DNA of 64,000 bases from Colwellia ponticola (GTDB taxonomy: Bacteria > Pseudomonadota > Gammaproteobacteria > Enterobacterales > Alteromonadaceae): positions 1 through 64,000 of the forward strand of contig NZ_SZVP01000004.1 of NCBI RefSeq assembly GCF_005885605.1, read 5' to 3'. The notes under the pieces were generated by a model. The model was not told the DNA's origin and searched no databases. It saw only the letters and a list, made by a program, of their open reading frames with translations. Shown piece by piece: positions 45,887 through 57,022 of the stretch. The stretch's first letter is position 1; each line of letters begins with the position of its first letter. The position numbers were made by a program, and so were the translations under genes.

Positions 45887-47278
45887 ATGATAAAACCTGA
45901 ACTTCTTTCTCCCGCTGGTAGTTTAAAAAACATGCGCTATGCTTTTGCTTACGGTGCTGATGCTGTTTATGCCGGTCAACCTCGCTACTCTTTGCGTGTT
46001 AGAAACAATGAATTTAGTTTAGATAATATTCAAATAGGCATCAATGAAGCACACCAACTAGGTAAAAAATTCTATCTAGTTAACAATATAGCGCCACATA
46101 ACGGTAAATTAAAAACCTTTCTAAAAGACATAGCACCTATTATTGCCATGAAGCCCGACGCACTAATTATGTCTGACCCTGGGCTTATTATGCTCGCTAG
46201 AGAAAATTTTCCTGACATGCCTATTCACCTATCAGTACAAGCAAACACTGTTAATTGGGCTACCGTTAAATTTTGGCAACAACAAGGCGTTGAACGGGTC
46301 ATTTTATCAAGAGAACTCTCCCTTGATGAAATTGAAGATATACGCTTTCACTGTCCAGACATGGAACTAGAAGTCTTTGTTCATGGTGCGCTTTGCATGG
46401 CATATTCTGGTCGTTGTTTACTGTCGGGTTACATTAATAAAAGAGATCCCAACCAAGGCACTTGTACTAACTCTTGTCGTTGGAAATATGATACTCATCA
46501 GGCAACAGAAACTGAAACAGGTGACATTATTGCTATTAAGCCTGAAGCTGTTGAAGTCTATATGCCGGAGGAGAAAGTTATTATTCCCGAGCAGCAACCT
46601 ATCGATGACGTTGTTTTATTGCAAGAGCAAGGTCGCCCTGGTGAATATATGCCAGCTTTTGAAGATGAGCACGGCACATACATAATGAACTCTAAAGATT
46701 TACGCGCCGTTGAGCATGTTGAACGCTTAGTAAAAATGGGCGTGCACTCCTTGAAAATTGAAGGTCGTACTAAATCATTTTATTACTGCGCAAGAACAGC
46801 ACAAGTTTATCGTCAAGCGATTAATGATGCCATGGAAAACAAAGCCTTTAATAAAAGCCTCAATAGCGACTTAGAACACCTTGCACACCGCGGCTATACT
46901 GAAGGTTTTTTACAACGTCATCGCCATGGTGATACCCAAAATTATCAACAAGGGTATTCAAAAAGCGATTCCCAGCAATTTGTTGGTGAAGTACTCGGTC
47001 GTAACCAAATAACCGGCTTGGTAGAGATTGACGTAAAAAATAAATTTCTTGTTGGGGATCAACTTGAGCTAATGACGCCTAGCGGTAACCACACCTTTAC
47101 CTTAAACCAAATGGTTAATAGTAAAAACGGTGAAAGTATTACTGACGCTAAAGGCTCTGGTCATAAAGTAGAAATTGCTCTTGATACGACACTTGATTTA
47201 AGTTTTGGTATTATTATGCGTTATTTAGCTGAAGGCGGTACTACTCGCCATCCCTTTGCACAGAACCAGAAAGATTAG
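45887..47278 (+). CDS. trhP: tRNA 5-hydroxyuridine synthesis protein TrhP (U32 peptidase family, YegQ)
   Basis: TrhP (formerly YegQ) is needed to hydroxylate U34 of certain tRNAs, a precursor of cmo5U, through a prephenate-dependent route in E. coli. The 463-residue protein has the U32 core LLSPAGSLKNMRYAFAYGADAVYAGQPRYSLR and the signature EVFVHGALCMAYSGRCLLSGY. Its cysteine cluster GTCTNSCRWKY is likely to bind Fe-S. A C-terminal beta domain follows (residues about 370-455). It is directly followed by a YfhL-type ferredoxin gene, which may supply electrons. Confidence 0.92.
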   Translation: MIKPELLSPAGSLKNMRYAFAYGADAVYAGQPRYSLRVRNNEFSLDNIQIGINEAHQLGKKFYLVNNIAPHNGKLKTFLKDIAPIIAMKPDALIMSDPGLIMLARENFPDMPIHLSVQANTVNWATVKFWQQQGVERVILSRELSLDEIEDIRFHCPDMELEVFVHGALCMAYSGRCLLSGYINKRDPNQGTCTNSCRWKYDTHQATETETGDIIAIKPEAVEVYMPEEKVIIPEQQPIDDVVLLQEQGRPGEYMPAFEDEHGTYIMNSKDLRAVEHVERLVKMGVHSLKIEGRTKSFYYCARTAQVYRQAINDAMENKAFNKSLNSDLEHLAHRGYTEGFLQRHRHGDTQNYQQGYSKSDSQQFVGEVLGRNQITGLVEIDVKNKFLVGDQLELMTPSGNHTFTLNQMVNSKNGESITDAKGSGHKVEIALDTTLDLSFGIIMRYLAEGGTTRHPFAQNQKD

Positions 47279-47316
47279 GGGCTGTTAATATATCATGATA
47301 AAAGAGCTTTCATAAC

Positions 47317-47562
47317 ATGGCGTTAAAAATACTCGACTCATGCATCAATTGCGATATGTGCGATCCTGAGTGCCCTAATGGTGCTATCACGCTGGGTGCA
47401 GAGATTTATGAAATAGATGCTAATAAATGTACAGAATGTGTGGGGCATTATGACAAACCTACCTGCGTAAGTGTTTGTCCAATAGATTGTGTAAAGCCTG
47501 ATTTGGAGCATATTGAAGATGAGGAAGCATTACTGGCTAAATTTATTCGCCTACACGGTTAA
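47317..47562 (+). CDS. YfhL-type 2[4Fe-4S] ferredoxin
   Basis: This 81-residue ferredoxin has Cys9, Cys12, Cys15 and Cys19 in SCINCDMCDPECPNGAI. A second cluster motif, KCTECVGHYDKPTCVSVCPIDC, has the insertion between Cys residues typical of YfhL/Alvin-type low-potential ferredoxins. It starts 38 bases after trhP and probably shares its transcript. The pairing suggests service to TrhP or another Fe-S enzyme; this is an inference from position. Confidence 0.93.
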   Translation: MALKILDSCINCDMCDPECPNGAITLGAEIYEIDANKCTECVGHYDKPTCVSVCPIDCVKPDLEHIEDEEALLAKFIRLHG

Positions 47563-47578
47563 TCTATAATGCGTGTTA

Positions 47579-47611
47579 TTAACGACTATTGATCATAGCA
47601 ATAGTCGTTAA
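47579..47611. other. Perfect 13-bp hairpin between the ferredoxin gene and cysB
   Basis: TTAACGACTATTG (47579-47591), loop ATCATAG and CAATAGTCGTTAA (47599-47611) pair perfectly. It lies between convergent genes but lacks T-runs, so it is either a Rho-type or structural end. Confidence 0.6.
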
Positions 47612-47643
47612 CAGTAGTGACAAAATTATTAATAAAGCTACGG

Positions 47644-48759
<1,116 letters not shown>

Positions 48760-48891
48760 TTAATAATCTGTGTCGTTCGATAGAACTGAGCTTTATTTAT
48801 GCTTTTTTAAGCCAAATGAATAACTAGCGCTATGCTAAACAAAACATTTTTTGTAGACTCCCTAGTAGTTTATTTTTTCAGAGAGTCCTAA

Positions 48892-49662
48892 ATGATTGCT
48901 ATTATCGTTGGCTTGATTATTACCTTAATTGTTTTCGTTGTCGTGGTAACTTCCATTCAACAACATAAAGAAAAGTTAGATGCCGAAAAGCGCGTTAAAG
49001 TATCGAAACAAAAGGCAATAATTGATGAAAGTGAAGAGCTTATTTTCAATTTATCTCATTTGCCTGATAACCCTGTGATGGTCAAAATATTAAACCGTCG
49101 TAGTTTAAATGCGGCTAAAGCTATGGAAGAACTGATGCCTGAAGTTAAAGGCATCAAAAAAAGAGTCCAAGAAATATCATCACGATTAAAAGCGTCTGAA
49201 GAACTCGCTAACAATAAAAACACCACGGAAGAAAATTTTATCTTACCCGATAACGAGCAACAGCTTGTTGGTATTTTACAATGTATTAAAAAGCTACGTT
49301 CGGTACTAAAGTCAGAGCAAAGTAAAGGAGCTTTAGATGCGCAAACCTTCACTGGCGAAGATCAAAAATTAGCAACGATGCAATTAAAAATAAACATTGA
49401 AAGCTTAATTAAGCGAGGCACTATTGCCTTTAATAAGCAAATGCTTGGCTCTGCTAGGCAGTATTTTGAAAAAGCCTTACAAAGTTTAGTAAGTAGTAGC
49501 GTCAAAAGTGACTATGTCGTCACAAGACAAGTAGATATTAACGAAAAGCTAGAAGAAATAACCGATGCGTTAAAAAATACTAATGCCAAAGATGCCGCTA
49601 AAAAAGCAAAAAGCGAAGAAAATGAATTAGATTTATTATTTCAACCAAAGAAGAAATGGTAA
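48892..49662 (+). CDS. Membrane-anchored coiled-coil protein of unknown function
   Basis: The 256-residue protein starts with a single strongly hydrophobic helix (MIAIIVGLIITLIVFVVVVTSI). It then has mostly charged alpha-helix with coiled-coil character (about 25-230). It ends ENELDLLFQPKKKW, a Lys-rich tail. No catalytic motif is visible. I recall similar proteins next to topA and cysB in related gammaproteobacteria, so it is probably a conserved but uncharacterised family. A segment near 170-200 (RGTIAFNKQMLGSARQYFEKALQSL) resembles a TPR-like helix pair. It is divergent from cysB and convergent with topA. Confidence 0.75.
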   Translation: MIAIIVGLIITLIVFVVVVTSIQQHKEKLDAEKRVKVSKQKAIIDESEELIFNLSHLPDNPVMVKILNRRSLNAAKAMEELMPEVKGIKKRVQEISSRLKASEELANNKNTTEENFILPDNEQQLVGILQCIKKLRSVLKSEQSKGALDAQTFTGEDQKLATMQLKINIESLIKRGTIAFNKQMLGSARQYFEKALQSLVSSSVKSDYVVTRQVDINEKLEEITDALKNTNAKDAAKKAKSEENELDLLFQPKKKW

Positions 49663-49740
49663 TTTACTTTCGTTAAAGCGTTTTTATAACGCAATATTTA
49701 TATTGAAAATTAACTGTCTTTAATAAGCAGTAGACAAAAA

Positions 49741-49770
49741 AATAGATACCCTTGGGTATCTATTTTTATT
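49741..49770. terminator. Bidirectional terminator between the coiled-coil gene and topA
   Basis: AATAGATACCC and GGGTATCTATT pair perfectly with a minimal TT centre. A-runs and T-runs flank them. It serves the two convergent genes. Confidence 0.85.
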
Positions 49771-49833
49771 TAAGTGATAAAGACAGTAGAGCTGGTAACA
49801 AAAATGTTGACCAGCTTAGCTATTACTCATCAG

Positions 49834-52560
49834 CTATTCTTCAACTGACTTATCTTCTTTTGCTTTCTTTGCTGCAGGCTTTTTAGTGGCCGCGTTCTTT
49901 GCTGCCGTTTTTTTAGCGACTTTCTTTTTCGGTTTAGGGATATCTTCAACCCATTTACCGTCAATATATTTAGCTGTCCAACCTGTTGCTTTAGGTTTAC
50001 CCTCTTCAGTAGGTATTTCAGTCATTACGTATTGCTCTTTGGTTTTACGACTGTAACGCACTACCGATAGATTACCTTCGGGATCTTCTGCGGGTGCATC
50101 AGCTAAGTAATAGAACTTTTCTGAGATACGGTCTCTAAAACGTTGTAACTCTGCTACTTTCGGGGCACGTGTTTCTCTTGAACGAGGAAAAGTATGTGCA
50201 GCTAAAAATATACCTGCAGCACCATCACGCAGCACAAAGTACGCATCAGATTTTTCACATTCAAGCTCAGGCAATTGCACCGGATCTTCTTTTGGCGGCG
50301 CAGCTTCACCATTAGCTAATAACTTACGGGTGTTTTTACACTCGTCATTAGTACAGTCAAAGTACTTACCAAAACGGCCAGATTTTAATTCCATTGGTGA
50401 TTCACAGCGATCACATTCTAAAATTGGACCATCATAGCCTTTAATTTTAAATTCGCCTTTTTCAACTTCAATGCCATCACAAACAGGATTATTACCACAA
50501 ACATGTAACTTACGCGTTTCATCAATAAGATAGCTGTCCATTGCTGTGCCACACTTTTCACAACGGCGCATCGCCATTAGTGCTTCAGTTTCAGTATCTT
50601 CTGCTAAAACGCTTACTGCTTCTTCACCCGCGGTTAAGTTCATCGTTTTGGTACAACGCTCTTTTGGCGGTAAAGCATAACCAGAGCAACCTAAAAACAC
50701 ACCAGTTTGTGCGGTTCGAATGCCCATTTTACGATTACAAGTAGGACAATCTATATCGGTTAACACTGGTTCATTAGTTTGCATACCACCATCTTCTGAT
50801 GGCTGATCAGCGTTAGACAACTGTTTAGTGAAGTTTTTATAAAACTCATCTAAAACAGCTTTCCAGTCGGCAGTGCCACCCGCTATTTCATCAAGCTCTT
50901 GTTCCATGTTCGAGGTAAACTCGTAACTCATCAAGTCTTCAAAGCTGCCCGATAAACTATTAGTGACAATTTCACCCATTTTTTCCGCATAGAAACGCTT
51001 TTTATCTAAGCGAACATAACCACGGTCTTGAATGGTTGAAATGATTGACGCGTAAGTTGACGGTCTACCGATAGAGCGTTTTTCTAACTCTTTTACTAGT
51101 GATGCTTCACCAAAACGCGCCGGTGGTTTAGTAAAATGCTGGCTTGGTTTAATTTCATCTAAGGTTAATTTCTCACCTACTTTTAAATCAGGTAAGTGGG
51201 TGTCGTCACCTTTACTAAGCTGTGGATGAACAATAGTCCAGCCATCAAACTGCATTACGCGCCCTTTCGCTTTTAAGTCAAAGCTAGCTGCACTAATCGT
51301 TAATGTACTGACAGTATAACGAGCAGCCGTCATTTGACAAGCAACAAATTGACGCCAAATTAACTCATAAAGTTTTTTAGCATCAGGTTCAATCCCCTCA
51401 AGAAAGGCGGCTTCAAGCTTAACATTGGATGGGCGTATGGCTTCATGCGCCTCTTGAGCTCCTGCTTTAGAGCCATATGTTTTGGGCTTTTCAGGCAGGT
51501 AATTGTCGCCAAAACTTTTGCTAATATAGTCACGGCACATTTGTACCGCGTCTTTACTTAAATTAGTTGAGTCGGTACGCATATAGGTTATATGACCGGC
51601 TTCATATAGACGCTGAGCTAAGCCCATAGTGCGTTTAACACCATAGCCTAATTTAGTACTCGCAGCTTGTTGTAATGTCGAGGTAATAAAGGGTGCAGAC
51701 GGCGTACTTTTTGACGGTCTATCTTCACGTTTACTGACCGCATAGTCAGCTGGTTTTAATAGTGCTAACGCAGCATTAGTTTCTTTTTCAGTAGCGGGTT
51801 TGAACGCTTTACCATTTTCATGGGTAACATCAAGCGTAAGTAACTCCCCTGTAGATGCATGCGTATCTACAGCAATTTCCCAAAATTCTTTAGGATCAAA
51901 TGCTTTGATTTCACGCTCTTTTTCAACCACTAACTTTACTGCAACCGATTGAACACGACCAGCAGATAAGCCACGGGCTACTTTTTTCCATAATAGTGGG
52001 CTAACCATAAAGCCAACAACACGGTCAAGAAAACGCCTTGCTTGCTGGGCATTAACGCCCGGCATACTCAACTCTCCTGGTGTAGCAAACGCTTGTTGAA
52101 TAGAGCTTTCGGTTATTTCATTAAAAACCACGCGGCGAAACTTTTCATCTTCGCCACCAATAATTTCTTTTAAATGCCAAGCAATCGCCTCTCCCTCGCG
52201 ATCCAAATCGGTTGCGAGATAAACAATATCGGCTTTATCGGCTAATTTTTTAAGCTCTGCCACCACTTTTTCTTTACCGGGTAGTATTTGATAATTAGCA
52301 GCCCAGTTTTTATCCGGGTCAATACCCATGCGATTAATCAGTGCTTGCTTGTCACGTTTGGCTTTGTATTTAGCTTTTGCTTCCGGTGCCATTTTACGCA
52401 CCTCTGCAGGAGATTTAGCAGCCACTTTTTTGCCGGTACTACTGTGCGGAAGATCACGTACATGACCAACACTCGACTTTACAATAAAGTCTTTACCCAG
52501 ATATTTATTAATTGTTTTCGCTTTGGCTGGCGATTCGACAATAACTAGTGATTTTGCCAT
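49834..52560 (-). CDS. topA: DNA topoisomerase I TopA
   Basis: This type IA topoisomerase relaxes negative supercoils. The 908-residue protein has the Toprim domain ([32 protein letters not shown]) and the catalytic Tyr326 in [34 protein letters not shown] and C-terminal zinc-ribbon cysteine clusters follow ([39 protein letters not shown]). A short Lys/Ala-rich tail ([21 protein letters not shown]) ends the protein. The length is a little over E. coli TopA (865), because of that tail. Confidence 0.97.
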   Translation of the reverse strand: MAKSLVIVESPAKAKTINKYLGKDFIVKSSVGHVRDLPHSSTGKKVAAKSPAEVRKMAPEAKAKYKAKRDKQALINRMGIDPDKNWAANYQILPGKEKVVAELKKLADKADIVYLATDLDREGEAIAWHLKEIIGGEDEKFRRVVFNEITESSIQQAFATPGELSMPGVNAQQARRFLDRVVGFMVSPLLWKKVARGLSAGRVQSVAVKLVVEKEREIKAFDPKEFWEIAVDTHASTGELLTLDVTHENGKAFKPATEKETNAALALLKPADYAVSKREDRPSKSTPSAPFITSTLQQAASTKLGYGVKRTMGLAQRLYEAGHITYMRTDSTNLSKDAVQMCRDYISKSFGDNYLPEKPKTYGSKAGAQEAHEAIRPSNVKLEAAFLEGIEPDAKKLYELIWRQFVACQMTAARYTVSTLTISAASFDLKAKGRVMQFDGWTIVHPQLSKGDDTHLPDLKVGEKLTLDEIKPSQHFTKPPARFGEASLVKELEKRSIGRPSTYASIISTIQDRGYVRLDKKRFYAEKMGEIVTNSLSGSFEDLMSYEFTSNMEQELDEIAGGTADWKAVLDEFYKNFTKQLSNADQPSEDGGMQTNEPVLTDIDCPTCNRKMGIRTAQTGVFLGCSGYALPPKERCTKTMNLTAGEEAVSVLAEDTETEALMAMRRCEKCGTAMDSYLIDETRKLHVCGNNPVCDGIEVEKGEFKIKGYDGPILECDRCESPMELKSGRFGKYFDCTNDECKNTRKLLANGEAAPPKEDPVQLPELECEKSDAYFVLRDGAAGIFLAAHTFPRSRETRAPKVAELQRFRDRISEKFYYLADAPAEDPEGNLSVVRYSRKTKEQYVMTEIPTEEGKPKATGWTAKYIDGKWVEDIPKPKKKVAKKTAAKNAATKKPAAKKAKEDKSVEE

Positions 52561-53074
52561 AAAAATTTATAATCCTTCGATAAAGGCAAATTATTTTTTG
52601 CCTTTTTATTCAAGCGCTAATGTAATACTCAGTTCACGCATTATTTGATCATGTCTACTGGTTAAAATAGACCAGATAACGAGTAAAACCAGTGTTGTCA
52701 AAAAAGTGCGAGCGTACTTTTTTATGACTCGGTTAGCGATAAAAACATGTTATTTACAATGATTATTTGCATAACTATTTATAGGTATATCTATAAATAT
52801 GCAAACTGACAAGTAATTATTGTACTTCACAGCGAATGCTATTCACCCTGTTACTGGTTTTAGCTATAATAAGCACAATTAATATTATTGCGCGCTTAGT
52901 GTACATTTAGTCTTGTTTAGTCTGTATTTGAGCATATATCGCTTGCGTTTAGCGGCAATCATAATCGACTTTACGGTAAAACATAAGAGTATAATGTTAA
53001 AAACATTTAAATAGTAAAAGTAAAAGGGAGCTTCTTCCTCAATAAATAGCGTATATAGAGAGTACATAACCACA
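52561..53074. other. Divergent region between topA and the arginase-family gene, with several hairpins
   Basis: The 514 bases contain no convincing protein gene. AAAGGCAAA/TTTGCCTTTTT (52582-52607) is a hairpin in the topA leader. CTGGT-taaaatag-ACCAG (about 52659-52676) and AAAAAAGT...ACTTTTTT (52699-52722) follow; the latter looks like a terminator in both directions. A large dyad, TTTGCATA...TATGCAAA, surrounds CTATAAAT at 52766-52804. The presence of terminator-like folds between divergent genes leaves room for a small RNA. Confidence 0.45.
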
Positions 53075-54172
53075 ATGACATCGACATTTTATAACAAGCT
53101 CAGCAACTGTTTATGCCCGCCGGGTAATGGTGTATTTACGGTAAATACCGCTAAAGAGCGTAAAGAGCAATTACACCAAGCTATTTTTGGACAAGTAGTT
53201 GACGTTGAAAATTTATGGAAAGCTTCGTTAAAGCAGTTACCAGAAGCATCTAAAGCCGTTATTTTAGGCGTAGCATCAGATTGTGGTGGTGGCATTTTAC
53301 GTGGTGCTAATTGGGGGCCATTATTTTTACGTTCAACATTACTCACAAAGTATCCTGAGTTAAGCGCCTTTGACCTAGGCGATGTTCGCGTTATACCGCA
53401 TTTATTGTCTGATAAATATTTAAATGAAGCGACGCTTGCTAACTGTAAAAAAGCCTTATACCAAGATGAAAAAAGTCACTATGCGGTTAGCCCGCTTAGT
53501 ATTACCGAAGATGTTTTACATGATTTCTACGCTCAATTTCCTGACAAAGGTATTTTTGGTATTGGCGGTGATCACAGTGTCAGTTATCCGTTAACGAAAG
53601 CTTACCTGCAAGCTAAAAAACAACAAGGTAAACGTGCCGCGATAATACACTTTGATGCCCACACTGATTTATTAGTAGAGCGCTTGGGCATCGATTTATG
53701 TTTTGGCTCATGGTGTACTCATATTTTAGATGACCTAGCTGAGAAACATCATTTAATTCAAATAGGTATTCGCTCAAGTGGTAAGCCACAAAGTCATTGG
53801 GAAAACACTTTTGGTGTGCGCCAGCATTGGGCAAAAGATATTAAAGCACAAGGCATAACTCAAACAATAGCCAATATTTTTAGTCAATTAGACCATGAAA
53901 ATATTGATGAGCTTTATGTCAGCTTTGATATAGACGCCATTGACGCTAGCTTCGCTTGCGCTACTGGTACACCTGAGCCTGACGGTTTAATGCCAGAAGA
54001 TGCGATGGAGATATTACGCGCTTTAGCTGCTAAATACCCTATTACTGGTGCTGATATGATGGAAATAGCACCTTTTACTGATAGTTGTGGTCAGGGCTTA
54101 GTAGGCCAAGAAAAAACCTTAACCGTGGGCGCTGAAATTTCAGCTTTTTTACTTCAAGAAATGGCTAAATAA
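53075..54172 (+). CDS. Arginase/agmatinase/formiminoglutamase-family enzyme
   Basis: This 365-residue ureohydrolase has all binuclear Mn motifs: GIGGDHSVSYP, IIHFDAHTDLL and SFDIDAIDASFACATGTPEPDGL. Family members hydrolyse arginine, agmatine, formiminoglutamate or guanidino compounds to release urea or formamide. The long N-terminus (about 60 residues before GVASDCGGGILRGANWGPLFLR) and the conserved Gly-rich stretch set it apart from E. coli SpeB. There are no hut, arg or spe genes beside it to decide the substrate. The start at 53075 has no strong ribosome binding site close by. Confidence 0.85.
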   Translation: MTSTFYNKLSNCLCPPGNGVFTVNTAKERKEQLHQAIFGQVVDVENLWKASLKQLPEASKAVILGVASDCGGGILRGANWGPLFLRSTLLTKYPELSAFDLGDVRVIPHLLSDKYLNEATLANCKKALYQDEKSHYAVSPLSITEDVLHDFYAQFPDKGIFGIGGDHSVSYPLTKAYLQAKKQQGKRAAIIHFDAHTDLLVERLGIDLCFGSWCTHILDDLAEKHHLIQIGIRSSGKPQSHWENTFGVRQHWAKDIKAQGITQTIANIFSQLDHENIDELYVSFDIDAIDASFACATGTPEPDGLMPEDAMEILRALAAKYPITGADMMEIAPFTDSCGQGLVGQEKTLTVGAEISAFLLQEMAK

Positions 54173-54253
54173 AGCTCAATTAATTTAAGTTAACTGACCA
54201 GATTAATCTAACGAATTAACTGAGCGAACTACACAAAAGAACAAAGGAAAATC

Positions 54254-54282
54254 AAAAACGCCGCTAAATTAGCGGCGTTTTT
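54254..54282 (+). terminator. Terminator after the arginase-family gene
   Basis: AAAAACGCCGCTA, loop AAT and TAGCGGCGTTTTT form a perfect 13-bp stem. A-run and T-run also allow use by the convergent gene at 54322. Confidence 0.9.
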
Positions 54283-54321
54283 GTTATTATCGGCATAATA
54301 AAAAGGCACTATATACAATTA

Positions 54322-56608
54322 TTATTGAATATAAATATCAGCAACAGGAACTGTTACTGTGTCATCATCTTCAAACGTTAAAATAACCTCTAACGTGCCA
54401 GATTCCACATTTTCCCCTGCTTTAATGGTTGCAGAAAATTGGGCGCCGCCATTTTTATTACCTTCCCAATCTGAGGAGCCTGATGTAACGGAGCCAACGG
54501 ATGATTTAAATGATACCGTAGTCCCTGCTGGCATAGGTTGATTATGTAAATCAGCCATCGTTATTACCACGGTTCCCGATGCTTTAGGGCTTAAAAACAA
54601 TTTATTATCATTATCTCTATGTTGCTTAGTTATAAATGTATCATCTTGTTTATTCAAACAAAAATTCTTATCTGTTGCTAAATAGTCTGTAAATTTATCT
54701 TCATCTGTAGGCGCTATAGAGCCATTATCAATAGATGAGTCGACACATATATACGGTGTATCTCCAGCCATTATAATGACTATTTGCGCTTGAATATCTA
54801 ATGATGTTTTTTCAGCGCAACCACTATGTGATGGGATAGCACACAAAATACCATTATACTTTCCGTCTTTAGTGTCATATACAGCATTTTGATTAAAATC
54901 GACTAACTCTTCTAATTCACCACCTATTTCAGAGCCAGCTTGGCTATTAAACACGCCATCTTCGTTATAGTCAGCGTAAGCTTCCCCGATATCATAAGGT
55001 TTGCCACTAATATCATTGCCTGAATAAATAATATCTGCAGCGGTCTCATCAAGACTGCCATCTGCTAAACAAGGTTTACCTGGCGTCCCAAGAAATGCGG
55101 GCACTTCACAAACATCAAAGCGGCCATTACCATTAATATCAGGAAAGGACTCTTCACCAATGGTGGTTGCTAAAATAGTCACTCGACCTCCATACTTTTG
55201 CCCCATAACACCTTTATTGTCAGCTAAAGGGAGTGTAGGCACTTGGTTAGGATTATTCACATCGCCTAACACATGACCTTCAGGGCGAGGAAATTGACTA
55301 CGCCAAATAACCGAACATGAACCATCTTCACCGGTAGTACAGCTTTTTCCTAAGCTTTCAATAGAGCCCCCCCTCTGTGGTGAAATAGACAACAGTTGCT
55401 GGCGGGGGATTATTAAAAGCATCTGCTAATCTAGCGGTAAGGGTTACTTCTACCCCATCATGATCCCACGCTCTTGGCGCCAAATTACTTGCCGAAAGGC
55501 TTATGCTATCCTGATCCGGAATACCTGTAGATACCTTTAATTCACTCGATTGGGTTTGAATTATAGGGTTACTGTTATCTACACTAGCTACTACCCTTAC
55601 CGTTCTAGCGACAGTTCCGGAGTTGACGACGGTTTGAACTAAGCCTTCATTATTAGTTGTTGCCTTAACCGGATTTAGCGCAATGCCACCCACAGTACTA
55701 TTTAATAAAAAACTGATATTTTTATTACTTACAGGATTACTGTTTGTGTCTAGTACCTTAAAAATTACCGTTGCACTTTCAGGTCGCTCATTGTTACCTG
55801 CTCCTTGAATAGCAATGTGTTCAGGTGTTGCTGAAACAAATTGAATACTCCCAACATCCGCAGACAAAACCTTAATTGTCCCTGTAGCAGAGAGGTTTTG
55901 TCCGTTAATAACTGCGTTTACAGTTACGGGATCATCGCCAACGCAACCTTTGGCAAAGTAAATACTTTCAGCTTTACCATTTGAAGTAACCACTGGACTA
56001 TCTAATGTTGCGGTAAGGGTCTCTTGCGTAGAACATAACGAGGTAAATGTAAATTCAGCTGACTCTGAATACAATTGACCTTGCTCGTCAACTAAACTTG
56101 CAGAGATAACACTGGTGCCTCCAGCAGAAAGAGGCGATAAACTAATGTCTATAACGCCTTCATTAAATGGATTACCACTACCCATTCTTAATACTATTGC
56201 GCTAGGAGCTTGCGTTGTAAAGCCAATAGAAGCACTTTCACCTGAAGAGACTCCTGCTGTCACTAACCCTGCACCTGAGATAACGCCACCATTTAAGACA
56301 ATACTAGCAATACCGTCTTCCTCTGTTAATGCCGTACCAATTTCAGGTAAAAAGCTTCCAAGCGACGTGGTAAAAGTCACCACTTCACCAGTAACAGCTT
56401 GTCCATTTTTTAATACGGTAACGATAATCGTCGCAGGTTTTTGTGGTGTTACATTAGTGTTAGATATTGCAATAGCAAGCGTCGTCTCTGACTCAGGCGT
56501 ACCGCCATTAATACCTCCGGTTAAGTCTCCCTCACCATCGCCACATGCTAGCAATGTCATTAACAACATGAATAACATGGTAAAACGTAAACGTTGAAGT
56601 AGCGGCAT
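54322..56608 (-). pseudogene. Ig-like-domain lipoprotein gene with frameshift in a G7 tract
   Basis: Two overlapping frames (56608-55358 and 55422-54322) together encode one protein of about 760 residues. The first begins with a lipoprotein signal (lipobox LLAC) and then repeats Big-type (bacterial Ig-like, invasin/intimin) domains, such as VTPQKPATIIVTVLKNGQAVTGEVVTF. The second continues the same domains (TLADL-like MADLHNQPMPAGTTVSFKSSVGSV). The sense sequence reads ACA GAG GGG GGG CTC TAT TGA. Removing one G gives T-E-G-G-S-I-E-S and joins the frames. The seven-G run is at 55367-55373. It may be a decayed gene, a phase-variable switch or a sequencing slip. Confidence 0.8.
55367..55373 (-). 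repeat. Homopolymer G7 tract at the frameshift
   Basis: Seven C on the plus strand (seven G in the sense strand) sit exactly where the two reading frames of the Ig-like lipoprotein meet. Six would keep the gene open. Slipped-strand changes in such runs switch surface proteins on and off in many bacteria. Confidence 0.75.
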
Positions 56609-57022
56609 AAAGCATCCCTGTATCTTTTTATATATTACACTTAATCACATTTTAACTGATAACTAACAAAAAAGTACTGCTTATTAAAAATAACTCTTCA
56701 TTTTATAGCCCGGTATATTGGCTAAATGTAAGCAAAACAGAGCAGTGTTACTCTAGAATATTATTGCTAACCTTAAGTATAAGCTCCACAGTGTTATTTA
56801 CCCCTTTTCCTTGAAGATGCTCCTTTAAGGGAGTCTAAGGGGTTCATAACCACGACAAGTTTTTATTAAAGGTGTTCCTTATAGTACAAAGATAACGCAA
56901 AATATAATTTACTCAGCCTTGCCTAAAAGCGTTTCTAACGCTAGCTGAATCGTGCATCTTCAAGTGGAGCGAGTATACATGTATAATACTCGCTTAATTT
57001 ACAGCTGAAGTAATATAGCCCT
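56609..57022. other. Divergent region between the Ig-like lipoprotein and the symporter
   Basis: This 414-bp gap has no gene. GCGAGTAT (56969-56976) and ATACTCGC (56986-56993) form a dyad that encloses TATACATGTATAAT. This looks like a -10 region overlapped by an operator for the symporter gene. The rest is AT-rich without clear structure. Confidence 0.45.

Noticed and set aside
50700..50722. GGTTCGAAT resembling a tRNA T-loop
   Set aside because: It lies inside topA, and no acceptor, D or anticodon arms can be built around it. No tRNA gene was found in the window.
52885..53073. 62-residue hydrophobic frame on the minus strand before topA
   Set aside because: It starts with GTG beside the arginase-family start codon, has no ribosome binding site, and would occupy the arginase promoter. 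Kept only as a remote possibility of a small membrane protein.
54322..56608. Two separate genes instead of one frameshifted gene
   Set aside because: The downstream frame has no signal peptide, no start context and begins in mid-domain, and removal of one G joins the protein smoothly. One broken or switchable gene is the simpler reading.
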